Assembly (NCBI RefSeq): GCF_937996225.1
Contig: NZ_CALKTC010000076.1
Location: 1-30,420, forward strand
Origin: an uncultured Campylobacter sp.
GTDB lineage: Bacteria > Campylobacterota > Campylobacteria > Campylobacterales > Campylobacteraceae
Direction: 5' to 3'
Length of the DNA: 30,420 bases
In this document: piece by piece, positions 6,892 to 14,722 of the stretch
Position numbering within the stretch: the stretch's first letter is position 1
How the letters are laid out: each line of letters begins with the position of its first letter
Made by a program: the position numbers and the translations under genes
Notes under the pieces: model-generated
What the model was told of the DNA's origin: nothing
Databases searched by the model: none
What the model saw: only the letters and a program-made list of their open reading frames with translations

Positions 6892-9016
6892 TTCTTTGAA
6901 GCCTTACGAGTGCGAAATCCTTGCTGCGGCGGCTCTTGCGAGAGATTTAGCAAAAACGGGGTGCAAACAAGGCGAAGCGGCAAGCTTAAAAGGCGCGGAC
7001 AAATCCCAAAGTAGCGCGGCAAGCGTAAATTTAAAAGATGCGGAAAATTCTAGCAGAAGCGCAAATTTTAATGGCGCTAAAAATTCTATCGACAGCGCAG
7101 ATACCGCGCACGCCACGCAAACGACGCAGACGCAAGAGCAAAAAAGCGCACCGATGATCGAAATTTACGGCGAGGACGCAGCAGAGTTTATCGCGTTTTT
7201 TTTCGGTGCGATGATTGCGGGCTTTGCACCCGTACTGTTGCGAGAGCCAAAATTTAGCGGCAAATTTCATCTAGGCGGCGACGTAAAAATTCCAAATCTC
7301 GCCGCAGCACAAAATTTAGACAAATTCAGCCCTCATGATTTAGAAAACATTTCGTCTCGCGATACGGGAAAATCCGCGCCTAAAATTTCATCTAAAAACG
7401 CGCCGCAAAATCACGCGCCGTACGAGCAAGAGGATGTCTCTTTGCATCTGCTGCGCGCCGATCAAAAATTTTATATCAAAACTTCGGGCTCGACGGGCGA
7501 GGCGAAAAACATCGAAAAAAGCCTGCGCGATATGGTTTTGGAGGCGGAATTTTTGATAGAAAGATTCGGCCTTTGCGCAAGCGATCGATTTCTATCGGGC
7601 GTCTCGCACCAAAATATGTTCGGGCTCACATTCAGCATCTTCGTGCCGCTGCTTTGCGGCTCGCGTACGCAAAAAGGCGGCCTAAACTACCCTGAAATCA
7701 TCCTCGCAGCCGATCTTGCGGGCGCCGTGCTGATCAGCTCGCCCACGGTGCTCGGCGCGCTATGCGAGCACGCAGACGCCGCAAACATAGCGCCTTTGGG
7801 TACCATTTTTAGCGCGGGTGCGCCGCTAAGTCCTGCGATCCGAGATAATTTGCGAGCGCTTAGCAGTGCCCGCATCGTCGATATTTACGGCTCCAGCGAA
7901 ACGGGCGTAATCGCTTGCAACGAAGGCGCGGGGCTTAAGAAATTTGCTCCCGTAAGCGTGCAGATCCGCACGGATATCGATAGCTGCGGCACGACAAAAC
8001 GCGAGGGCAAGCCCTTCAATCCTGCGGCAAGCTCTTGCGGCGAAAATTCTACGGCAGAGCCTAAAACGCGCTGTGTGGGCGAGCAAAATGCGGACGGGCA
8101 AGATACAAACTGCTCGGGCGAGCAGGCGTCTAAATTTAATGCAGACGCTGGCGATAAAACCGCGACTGATACAGAAAACAGCTCCGCACCGAGCTCTGCG
8201 ACGAAACACGATGATAAATTTACGCAGGCAGAGGGGCTTTGCGATAAATTTACGACAAAGCCGCCCGCCGACAAATTTTTGCAAACGGGAGAGTTTACGA
8301 TCAGCTCGCCTTGGTGTGAGCGCTTCGAAAGCCGCGATTTCGGCTATGTGCGCGCAGATGAGATCACGCTTTTGGGGCGCGGCGACCGCACCGTCAAAAT
8401 CAACGAAAACCGCGTGAGCCTCGATCTGCTCGAAGCCAAACTCCGCTCGCACGAATTTATCGGCGAGTGCAGGATCGATCTGCACCCGCAGCGCGACCGC
8501 GCCGTAGCTCTTATCAAGCTTAGCGAGCGCGGCGAGCAGGCGTTTCGCGCAGGCGGTAAAAAGGGCGTCACGGACGAGCTAAAGGCCTTTTTGAAGCCTG
8601 AATTCGGCGCGATTTTGCGCTACTTCAAAATCGCGAGCAAGCTGCCTTTTAACGAGCAGGGCAAGCTAAGCAAAAAGGACTTTTTAAGCGCCCTGCAGCG
8701 CTACGAAGTGCCCGTTTTCGAGCGGAGCGCGGAGAATGAGTTTCGCGCGAAGGTGCGAGCCAGCGACTTTTATTTCGACGGACACTTTGCGCGATTTGCG
8801 CTGGTGCCCGCGTTTATGCAGCTTCGCTTCGTATTGATCTGCGCAAAAGCCCTCGGCTACGAGCTGGACAACATGCAAAAGATAGAAAATTTAAAATTTA
8901 CGAATTTCATCCGCCCGGGCGATGAAATTTCAATCAAAATCACCGAGGCAAGCGGCAAGCTCCGCTTTGAAATTTCAAACGATAAGGTCTGCGCCAGTGG
9001 AAGAATCTGCCTTTAA
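6872..9016 (+). CDS. fused AMP-dependent acyl/aryl ligase and FabA/FabZ-like dehydratase
   Basis: Two enzymes in one chain. The N-terminal adenylating domain shows TSGSTGEAK at 204-212 (ATP-binding loop), YGSSETG at 339-345, GRGDRTVKI at 502-510 and the C-terminal catalytic lysine in GKLSKK (Lys598). The hot-dog dehydratase domain follows from about 618 with FDGHFA (His638) and RPGDEISIKI near 681-690. The ligase would load the aromatic starter (a hydroxybenzoate type in known APEs) onto an ACP, and the dehydratase would form each double bond. At 714 residues it is about 150 longer than the sum of typical parts; the surplus is low-complexity sequence at roughly 31-92, 130-186 and 370-468, the last sitting between the A5-like and hinge motifs. 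Fusion of these activities is known in some APE clusters; in others they are separate genes. Confidence 0.85.
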   Translation: MLKNLINSLKPYECEILAAAALARDLAKTGCKQGEAASLKGADKSQSSAASVNLKDAENSSRSANFNGAKNSIDSADTAHATQTTQTQEQKSAPMIEIYGEDAAEFIAFFFGAMIAGFAPVLLREPKFSGKFHLGGDVKIPNLAAAQNLDKFSPHDLENISSRDTGKSAPKISSKNAPQNHAPYEQEDVSLHLLRADQKFYIKTSGSTGEAKNIEKSLRDMVLEAEFLIERFGLCASDRFLSGVSHQNMFGLTFSIFVPLLCGSRTQKGGLNYPEIILAADLAGAVLISSPTVLGALCEHADAANIAPLGTIFSAGAPLSPAIRDNLRALSSARIVDIYGSSETGVIACNEGAGLKKFAPVSVQIRTDIDSCGTTKREGKPFNPAASSCGENSTAEPKTRCVGEQNADGQDTNCSGEQASKFNADAGDKTATDTENSSAPSSATKHDDKFTQAEGLCDKFTTKPPADKFLQTGEFTISSPWCERFESRDFGYVRADEITLLGRGDRTVKINENRVSLDLLEAKLRSHEFIGECRIDLHPQRDRAVALIKLSERGEQAFRAGGKKGVTDELKAFLKPEFGAILRYFKIASKLPFNEQGKLSKKDFLSALQRYEVPVFERSAENEFRAKVRASDFYFDGHFARFALVPAFMQLRFVLICAKALGYELDNMQKIENLKFTNFIRPGDEISIKITEASGKLRFEISNDKVCASGRICL

Positions 9017-9971
9017 GCCCGCGTTTTTGCTGCCCTACTTCAACCACCCCGCGCATATCGCCGAGCTCGTAAGCGCCCTAGCGCCCATCGCGCCCGTGCT
9101 AATCATAGACGACGGCAGCGACGAAGCGAGCAAAAGCGCGCTGAATGGGCTTGCAGCTCAAATTTACACACGCGCGCAAAACGGCGGCAAAGGCGCTGCA
9201 GTGTGCAACGGGCTGGCGTGGGCGAAGGAGCTTGGATTTACGCATGCCTTTCAGATCGATGCGGACTTTCAGCACGACGTAAGCAGATGCGAGGAATTTT
9301 TGGCGTTTGCGGCGCGGCAGCCCGCCGCGCTGATCTGTGCCGCTCCCGTATATGACGAAAGCGCGCCCAAATCCCGCCTACACGGACGCAAGATAATGAA
9401 TTTTTGGTGCGTGATAAACACCCTTTCGCACCGCATAAAAGACGCGATGTGTGGCTTTAGAATTTACCCGCTAGAGGGGATCGTGCCGCTTCTGTCCCGC
9501 ACGAAAAGCCGCAGGATGGGCTTTGATGCCGAAATTTTAATTCTGGCCGCGCGCGCGGGGCTAGAGATAAAATGGCTCGATCTGGCGGTGCGCTACGAAG
9601 CGGGCGGGGTGAGCCACTTCGCGCCGTTTCGAGATAATTTCGGAATTTCGCTGATGCACGCTAGGCTATTTTGCGGACTTCCGCTTTGGCTTGCAAAAAG
9701 GGCGCTAAAGCGCGCTTGCGATAAATTTAAAAAGCGCGGCTTGCAGGATGTTTCGCAGCAGAGCGCAGACGAAATTTTGCAAGGGATAGCGGGGCAAAAC
9801 CTTTGCAGCGGCGCGCGGCGCGATAGTTGCAAAGGTGCGAAAGAGGAGATGGACGGCGGCGCAAACGAAAAAGCTGGTACCGAAAAATGCGGCGACAAAG
9901 CCGCAGCGCAAAGTTCGCTCGTAAATGCCTCGTCGCAACATGCCGCCGCAAAGGACGGGCGCGATGGCTAA
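8997..9971 (+). CDS. family 2 glycosyltransferase
   Basis: A 324-residue GT-A fold enzyme. LIIDDGSDE (36-44) is the nucleotide-sugar strand, QNGGKGAAV follows (61-69), and DADFQHD (88-94) carries the DxD metal-binding motif. MCGFRIYP is also typical of this group. It probably adds a sugar to the lipid carrier or polyene at the inner membrane. The frame stays open to 8922, but the GTG at 8997 gives the usual short operon overlap and starts just before the conserved FKPAFLLPYFNHP, so I prefer it. The last 80 or so residues are low-complexity (charged, A/G/K/D/E rich) and look like a non-conserved tail. In many gammaproteobacterial APE clusters this domain is fused to the acyltransferase that here is a separate gene. 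Confidence 0.85.
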   Translation: MEESAFKPAFLLPYFNHPAHIAELVSALAPIAPVLIIDDGSDEASKSALNGLAAQIYTRAQNGGKGAAVCNGLAWAKELGFTHAFQIDADFQHDVSRCEEFLAFAARQPAALICAAPVYDESAPKSRLHGRKIMNFWCVINTLSHRIKDAMCGFRIYPLEGIVPLLSRTKSRRMGFDAEILILAARAGLEIKWLDLAVRYEAGGVSHFAPFRDNFGISLMHARLFCGLPLWLAKRALKRACDKFKKRGLQDVSQQSADEILQGIAGQNLCSGARRDSCKGAKEEMDGGANEKAGTEKCGDKAAAQSSLVNASSQHAAAKDGRDG

Positions 9972-11088
9972 ACACTGGAGCGAAAACAACGAAAAGGCGG
10001 GCGCAGCGCTTTTAAATTTAGCCCGCTTCATCACGCTTCACACGCCTGATTTTTGTATGCGAGCTACCGCACTTTTTATCTCGGCGATCTATTTTGCGCT
10101 GCTTAAAAATGAGCGACGCACGATCAGGGAGTTTTTGCGGCGCGCGCTTGATCGCGAGCCCAAGGCCCGCGAAATTTACGCGAATTTTTATAAATTTTCC
10201 CTCAGTCTGTGCGAAAAAATCGCGGTTTGGAACGGCAAGATCGCGCTGGATCAAATTCGCGTGCAAAGCGGTATGAAGGAGCTTTTGAGCGACGGAACGG
10301 GCAGAATTTTAATCACTTCGCACTTCGGCAACACCGAGATCGCGCGCGCCCTTTCGGCAAGCACGGCGGGGATAAAAATCAACGTGCTGATCTTTCGTAA
10401 ACACAGCGAAAATTTTATGAAATTTATCGAAAAAATGGGCGGCGGCGTGAAAATTCTCTACGTCGGCGAGCTTGGCATCGGCGAGATGCTGCAAATCAAA
10501 GAGCTGCTGCAAAACGGCGAGCACATCGCGATAATGGGCGATCGCATGCCGGTGGGCTCAGATAAATTTCAAAGCGAGGATTTTTTAGGGCGTAGCGCAA
10601 ATTTCCCGATCGGCGGCTATCTACTCGCTAAAATTTTAGGCGCGCCGCTATTTAGCCTATGGTGCTACGAAGGTCGCGAGGGGCGCGAGCTTCGGCTGCA
10701 GCCGCTACCTGCGCCGCTAAAGAGCCGCGACAAGGCGCGATCTGTAGCACCGCCGCTTAAATGCTACGTGCGACAGCTCGAGCTTTATGCCAAAGAATTT
10801 CCTTCTCAGTGGTATAATTTCTTTGATTTTTGGGCACAAGGAAAAAACGCGAGCGATGCAAAGCGCGCCGCCACGCAAAATCTCGGCGAGACGAGCATGG
10901 ATACTGCGTCAAATTTAAATGGCGCAGCGGATTTAAAAGATACAGCGAGTTCAAATACCGCACCGAATTTAAAAAGTACGGCGAGCTCGGATACCGCGCT
11001 AAATTTAAATAATTCAAATTTAGCCGCCGCAAAATCCGCCGCGCAAGACGAAAAATTTCATAGCGGAGAGAAGAATGAAAGAGTATAA
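9964..11088 (+). CDS. LpxL/HtrB-type acyltransferase with repetitive C-terminal tail
   Basis: A 374-residue lysophospholipid/lipid A-type acyltransferase. The HX4E catalytic motif is HFGNTE (His120, Glu125); MGDRMP and the FPIGGYLLAKILGAPL stretch are also family features. It would transfer an acyl chain, perhaps the aryl polyene, onto the lipid anchor in the inner membrane. The ATG at 9964 follows AAGGA at 9951-9955 and overlaps the glycosyltransferase stop by 8 bases; an upstream in-frame ATG at 9925 is less likely. From about residue 292 on the protein becomes a repeat tail (TASSNTAPNLK, TASSDTALNLN) encoded by 36-base tandem units; family members normally end before this. Confidence 0.82.
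   Translation: MAKHWSENNEKAGAALLNLARFITLHTPDFCMRATALFISAIYFALLKNERRTIREFLRRALDREPKAREIYANFYKFSLSLCEKIAVWNGKIALDQIRVQSGMKELLSDGTGRILITSHFGNTEIARALSASTAGIKINVLIFRKHSENFMKFIEKMGGGVKILYVGELGIGEMLQIKELLQNGEHIAIMGDRMPVGSDKFQSEDFLGRSANFPIGGYLLAKILGAPLFSLWCYEGREGRELRLQPLPAPLKSRDKARSVAPPLKCYVRQLELYAKEFPSQWYNFFDFWAQGKNASDAKRAATQNLGETSMDTASNLNGAADLKDTASSNTAPNLKSTASSDTALNLNNSNLAAAKSAAQDEKFHSGEKNERV
10900..11010 (+). repeat. 36-base tandem repeat in the acyltransferase tail
   Basis: Units at 10939-10974 and 10975-11010 are 36 bases each and clearly related (GATACAGCGAG... against AGTACGGCGAG..., both ending in AATTTAAAA/AAATTTAAAT); a looser 39-base copy precedes them at 10900-10938. All are multiples of three and keep the frame. 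Confidence 0.75.
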
Positions 11089-11620
11089 ATTTCGCGCCAG
11101 ATTTTACGACGCCGATCCGATGGGCGTGATGTGGCACGGCAACTACGTAAAGCTCTGCGAGGACGCTAGATGCGAGTTTTGGCGCGACGCGGGCTACACA
11201 TATATGCAGATGAGAGACGATGGATTTATATATCCCATTATCAAAATGGAGTTTAAATTTATCGCGCCGATACTTTTTGACGACGAGGTTGCGGTGAGCA
11301 TCGAGCTGCTCGAGTGCGACACGATAATAAAATTTTCCTACCGCATAAAAAGCCCATCCGGCGCGCTCCTAGCCAAGGCAACCACGTCGCAAGCCGCGGT
11401 GGAGCTTGATTCCAAAAGGACGCTGTATGAGATACCGCCGCAGCTAAGGGCGTGCGCGGATAAAATTTTAGCAAAGAAAAATCCCGCGAGTAAAATTTCA
11501 ATAGTAGATAAAATTTCAGCAGCAGATAAAATTTTGGCAGCGAACAAAGCCGCGTCCGAGCAAAACCACCCTAAAAACGCCGCGGCGAATGAAATTTTGC
11601 CTAGCGATAATGGACAATGA
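11075..11620 (+). CDS. acyl-CoA/acyl-ACP thioesterase, 4-hydroxybenzoyl-CoA thioesterase (YbgC) family
   Basis: A hot-dog thioesterase with the family signature YDADPMGVMWHGNY (11-24), in which Asp14 is the likely catalytic acid. The fold ends near residue 135 (ELDSKRTLYEIPPQL). Such enzymes in APE operons are thought to edit or release aberrant ACP-bound chains. The remaining 45 residues are a non-conserved tail with repeated DKISAADKILAANK-like units. The ATG overlaps the preceding stop by 14 bases and has GGAGAGAAG before it. Confidence 0.85.
   Translation: MKEYKFRARFYDADPMGVMWHGNYVKLCEDARCEFWRDAGYTYMQMRDDGFIYPIIKMEFKFIAPILFDDEVAVSIELLECDTIIKFSYRIKSPSGALLAKATTSQAAVELDSKRTLYEIPPQLRACADKILAKKNPASKISIVDKISAADKILAANKAASEQNHPKNAAANEILPSDNGQ
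11492..11545 (+). repeat. three 18-base tandem units in the thioesterase tail
   Basis: Units 11492-11509, 11510-11527 and 11528-11545 each begin AAAATTT and continue with CAATAGTAGAT, CAGCAGCAGAT and TGGCAGCGAAC. They are in frame (6 residues each). Confidence 0.75.
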
Positions 11621-11655
11621 AATTTTTTAGCGAGCATAAAATTTAAAGGACTACG

Positions 11656-12183
11656 ATGAAAATTTTAGCTTTATTTTTGGCGATTTTGGGACTTGCGAGC
11701 GCGCTTGAAGTAAGCGATCTGGCGCTTAAGACCGACAATATCGGCGGCAAATTTAGCGAAACGCTCAGCATCGAGGGCTTTGCCGAGCCCGTACGAAGCA
11801 GCGGCGAGTTTAAAATCAAAGGCGGCGAGCTATTTTGGACGACGCTAAAGCCAGTGCGAAGCGAGCTAAAAATCGGCGCGGACGGCGTCTTTGAGCGTAG
11901 CGGCGCGGCGTGGGTCAAAAGCGCCGATTCGCTTTTTGATAAGGACACCTTTTTGGCGATCTCGCGCCTGGACGTAGCGCGACTTAGCAAAAATTTCTCG
12001 ATCGCGCTAAGCGGCAGCAAAGATGCGTGGCGCGCCGAGCTAAGCCCAAAAGGGATGCTGCAAAATATCTTTAAAAATATCGTGATCGAGGGCGGTGCCT
12101 ACGTCAGAGTGCTGCGGATCAATAGCGCTAACGGCGACGTGAGCGAAAACGTATTTTCGAGCGTCGTGAGCTTAGATGAGTAA
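11656..12183 (+). CDS. LolA-like periplasmic carrier protein
   Basis: A 175-residue exported protein: signal peptide MKILALFLAILGLASA (cleavage near residue 16), then the beta-rich sequence typical of the LolA-type outer-membrane lipoprotein carrier superfamily (FSETLSIEGFAEPVRSSGEFKIKGGELFWTTLKPVRSELKIG split over 38-78). In APE clusters it sits next to the MMPL exporter and is believed to carry the lipid across the periplasm. AAAGGA at 11645-11650 fixes the start. The gap of 35 bases upstream is one of few in the operon; the downstream gene overlaps by 8 bases. Confidence 0.78.
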   Translation: MKILALFLAILGLASALEVSDLALKTDNIGGKFSETLSIEGFAEPVRSSGEFKIKGGELFWTTLKPVRSELKIGADGVFERSGAAWVKSADSLFDKDTFLAISRLDVARLSKNFSIALSGSKDAWRAELSPKGMLQNIFKNIVIEGGAYVRVLRINSANGDVSENVFSSVVSLDE

Positions 12184-14311
12184 GAGCGCGATCCTAACGG
12201 TATTCGGCGCGATTTTTATCGCGCTTTGCGCCTTTATAGCGTTAAATTTAAACCGCATAAATTCCGATTTTTACGAGCTAAGCGGCATTGAAATTTCGGG
12301 CGAGCAGAAACAGAGCGTCGAGGATTTCAACCGCGAGATCGCAAGGCAAATCATCGTCGCAAGCGCAGAGAGAGCGAGCTTTGACACGTTCATTGCAGAT
12401 ATGCAAAAAAGCGGGCTTTTTGAGAGCATAATTTACGAGGTAAAGGACGCGAGCGTGTATCAGAGCGAGCTTGCGCGCTTTGCGCCCGCGATGCTCGATG
12501 ATGCGAGCGTGGAGCTTTTAAAAAGCGATCCGCAGACCTTTTTTGAGCGCAGCGCACGTGAGATTTATTCAAAATTTCGTCCGCTTAGCCTCTCGCAGGA
12601 CTTTTTCTCGCTCAGCCTTCACTCGCGCCTCAGCTCTCGCGGCGCTATCAAACTCGATCCTGCGCAAAACCGCTTCATCACGATCATTGACGGCGCGCCG
12701 CACTACTTCGCTACGGCTAAATTGGCTCCGAAAGCAAACGACGACGCGCTTAGCACTCTGGTGCACGAAGCGCAAAAGAGCGAAATTTTAATCTCCGGCA
12801 CCGCCCTATTTAGCGCATTGGGCAAAAGCGCGGGCGTGCGCGAAAGCTCCGTCGCGGGCGCCGTTTCGCTTAGCCTGTGCGCGGCGCTGCTGCTGGCGGC
12901 ATTTTCGCGCGCACGGATCTTCTGCCTGCTGCTGCCCGCGCTTTTCGGGCTTGCCTGCGGCGTAGCGGCTACGATGGCGATCCGCGGCTCGATCCACATC
13001 CTAAGCGCCGTGGTTTCGACGAGCCTAATCGGGCTGATGCTGGATTACGCGGTGCATTGGCTCGGTGCAAACATCGCGCGCAAAATCGAGGCTCGCTCGA
13101 TAAAAAGCATGCGAAACATCCTACTTCTAGGGTTTTTCATCACGGCCGGAGGCTACTTCGTATTTTTATTTAGCCCGTTTTTTTTGCTAAAAGAGATCGC
13201 GATCTTTGCTATAGCCGCACTTGCGGGGGCATTTTACTTTAGCTACTTCGCCCTGCCGCTACTACTTGCCGGGGCGGAATTTCGCCCCGCCCCGCTCTTT
13301 GCAAAAGCTCTTGAACTCTACGCAAAGGCTCTTTGCAAGATAAGCCTAAGCCCAAAAGCGCTCATTCTCGTTTGCGCGGCGCTGCTTGCGTTTTTGTATT
13401 TTAAAATGGAGCTTAAGGACGACGTCAGCGAATACGCGAGCTTGGATAAAAACCTAATCGCGATGAGCGCCAAGCTCGCAAGCATCGGAGGCTCCAGCTT
13501 CGATCTGATCGTGGGCAACAACGCGAGCGCGGTAGCCAAAGAGATCGTAGCGCGCGGTCTTGCGGACTCATACGCCGGCGCGCCGATTTTGGATCCAGCT
13601 ACGCAGAGCTTTATCAAGCAGGCCTTTGCAAACTACGATAGAAGCGCATTTTTACGTCTCGGGCTTAGTCGCGAGCTCGTAGACGCAAACTTTGCCAAGA
13701 TCGCGGATGCACCCATTTTAAGCTACGAGCAAGCTAGAAGCTCCATTCTTTTTGCCGCGATGCCGAGCATCGATCCGCATATCGCTTTTTTGCGCGGCGT
13801 GCGCGATAAAGCAGCCGTAAGCGAGCTTGCCGCGCAGATGGGCGCGCTGCATCTAAACATGCGAAGCGCCATAAGCGAGGCGTTTTCACAGATCAAAATC
13901 AACGCCTTGTATCTAAAATGTGCCGCATACGCGCTCGCGCTCGCATTGCTGTGGGCGTTTTTCGGCGCGCGAACGGCGTGGCTGATCGTCATCTGCGTTT
14001 TTGCGACAAATTTGGCCGTGCTCGCCCTGCTTAGCGCATTCGGCGTGAGCGTGAATATTTTTGCGATCTTTGCGCTGATCCTCTCAGGCGCCGTGGGGAT
14101 AGACTATATGATCTTTGCAAACAACGACAAAATGGCGCTTAGCGATAAAATTTTCGGCATCACGCTAGCGTCTCTTACCAGCATAATCTCTTTTTTTACG
14201 CTCGCTTTCAGCTCCACCAAGGCCGTGGCGCTGTTTGGGCTCTGCGTCAGCCTCAATATCGCGCTAGCGGCGATCTTAGCGCAAGTTTTAGCGGCGAGCA
14301 AGAAAAGCTAA
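12176..14311 (+). CDS. MMPL/RND-superfamily lipid exporter
   Basis: A 711-residue inner-membrane transporter with the RND layout: one N-terminal helix (5-25), a large periplasmic domain (about 26-222), a helix bundle (about 225-375), a second helix-loop unit (about 394-585) and a final bundle to the C terminus. The paired intramembrane motifs are GLMLDYAVHW (Asp290) and GAVGIDYMIF (Asp643), expected to carry the proton path. It would extract the aryl-polyene lipid from the inner membrane and hand it to the LolA-like carrier encoded just upstream. The start overlaps that gene by 8 bases. It is the last gene of the operon in this window; the oxidoreductase, second ketosynthase and second dehydratase known from other clusters are not downstream here and could lie upstream of the window. 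Confidence 0.87.
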   Translation: MSKSAILTVFGAIFIALCAFIALNLNRINSDFYELSGIEISGEQKQSVEDFNREIARQIIVASAERASFDTFIADMQKSGLFESIIYEVKDASVYQSELARFAPAMLDDASVELLKSDPQTFFERSAREIYSKFRPLSLSQDFFSLSLHSRLSSRGAIKLDPAQNRFITIIDGAPHYFATAKLAPKANDDALSTLVHEAQKSEILISGTALFSALGKSAGVRESSVAGAVSLSLCAALLLAAFSRARIFCLLLPALFGLACGVAATMAIRGSIHILSAVVSTSLIGLMLDYAVHWLGANIARKIEARSIKSMRNILLLGFFITAGGYFVFLFSPFFLLKEIAIFAIAALAGAFYFSYFALPLLLAGAEFRPAPLFAKALELYAKALCKISLSPKALILVCAALLAFLYFKMELKDDVSEYASLDKNLIAMSAKLASIGGSSFDLIVGNNASAVAKEIVARGLADSYAGAPILDPATQSFIKQAFANYDRSAFLRLGLSRELVDANFAKIADAPILSYEQARSSILFAAMPSIDPHIAFLRGVRDKAAVSELAAQMGALHLNMRSAISEAFSQIKINALYLKCAAYALALALLWAFFGARTAWLIVICVFATNLAVLALLSAFGVSVNIFAIFALILSGAVGIDYMIFANNDKMALSDKIFGITLASLTSIISFFTLAFSSTKAVALFGLCVSLNIALAAILAQVLAASKKS

Positions 14312-14323
14312 TCAAGCGGTATC

Positions 14324-14357
14324 CAAAGAGCTGAAAGCACTGAATAGACGCTCTTTG
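14324..14357 (+). terminator. hairpin 13 bases after the exporter stop
   Basis: CAAAGAGC (14324-14331) pairs perfectly with GCTCTTTG (14350-14357) across an 18-base loop. No T-run follows, so it may be a weak terminator or an RNA-stabilising hairpin. Confidence 0.4.
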
Positions 14358-14594
14358 CCCCGCTTGTAGATAAAATTTTACAAAAAGAGCACGCCGTAAA
14401 TTTACGCAGCCGCCACGACTGAAAATTTAATCTAAAGCGCCGCAAGATAAAATTTAGTCTGCATATGCAAGATAAAATTTAACCGATTGGGGCGCGAGAT
14501 AAAATTCTAGATGAAATTTCAGCCAAGCAAGTTATGAGCCAAAATTTAATGAGCAAGATTGCAGGATAAATTTTAAAGTGGGGTTTTGGCGCAG

Positions 14595-14702
14595 CGCCTT
14601 GCGGCGGTTATTAAATTTAAGCCAATGCAGTGCATTTTTAAATTTAAACCTTTGCGGTGCGTTATTAAATTTAAACCCTTGCGGCGCGTTATTAAATTTA
14701 AA
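14595..14702. repeat. four tandem 27-base units ending in TTATTAAATTTAAA
   Basis: Units are 14595-14621, 14622-14648, 14649-14675 and 14676-14702. Units 3 and 4 differ at only a few positions (CCTTTGCGGTGCG against CCCTTGCGGCGCG, then TTATTAAATTTAAA). Unit 2 is the most diverged. The array lies between two convergent genes. Confidence 0.85.
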
Positions 14703-14722
14703 TTTGCGCGCCGCAGACCGCC

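Larger units (their letters stand above)
14312..14722. other. 411-base convergent gap filled with AAATTT-core repeats
   Basis: Between the converging exporter and LysR genes there is no convincing gene. GCAAGATAAAATTTA recurs at 14442-14456 and 14467-14481, with a variant at 14494-14508, and a 27-base tandem array follows. A frame over the array (14586 onward) gives repeated IKFKPLR peptides and runs into the LysR 3' end on the other strand; I do not regard it as a gene. Confidence 0.6.

Noticed and set aside
7826..8485. 219-codon minus-strand frame inside the AMP-ligase gene
   Set aside because: Lies over the insert and adenylation motifs of a clear + strand gene; composition is that of an antisense shadow.
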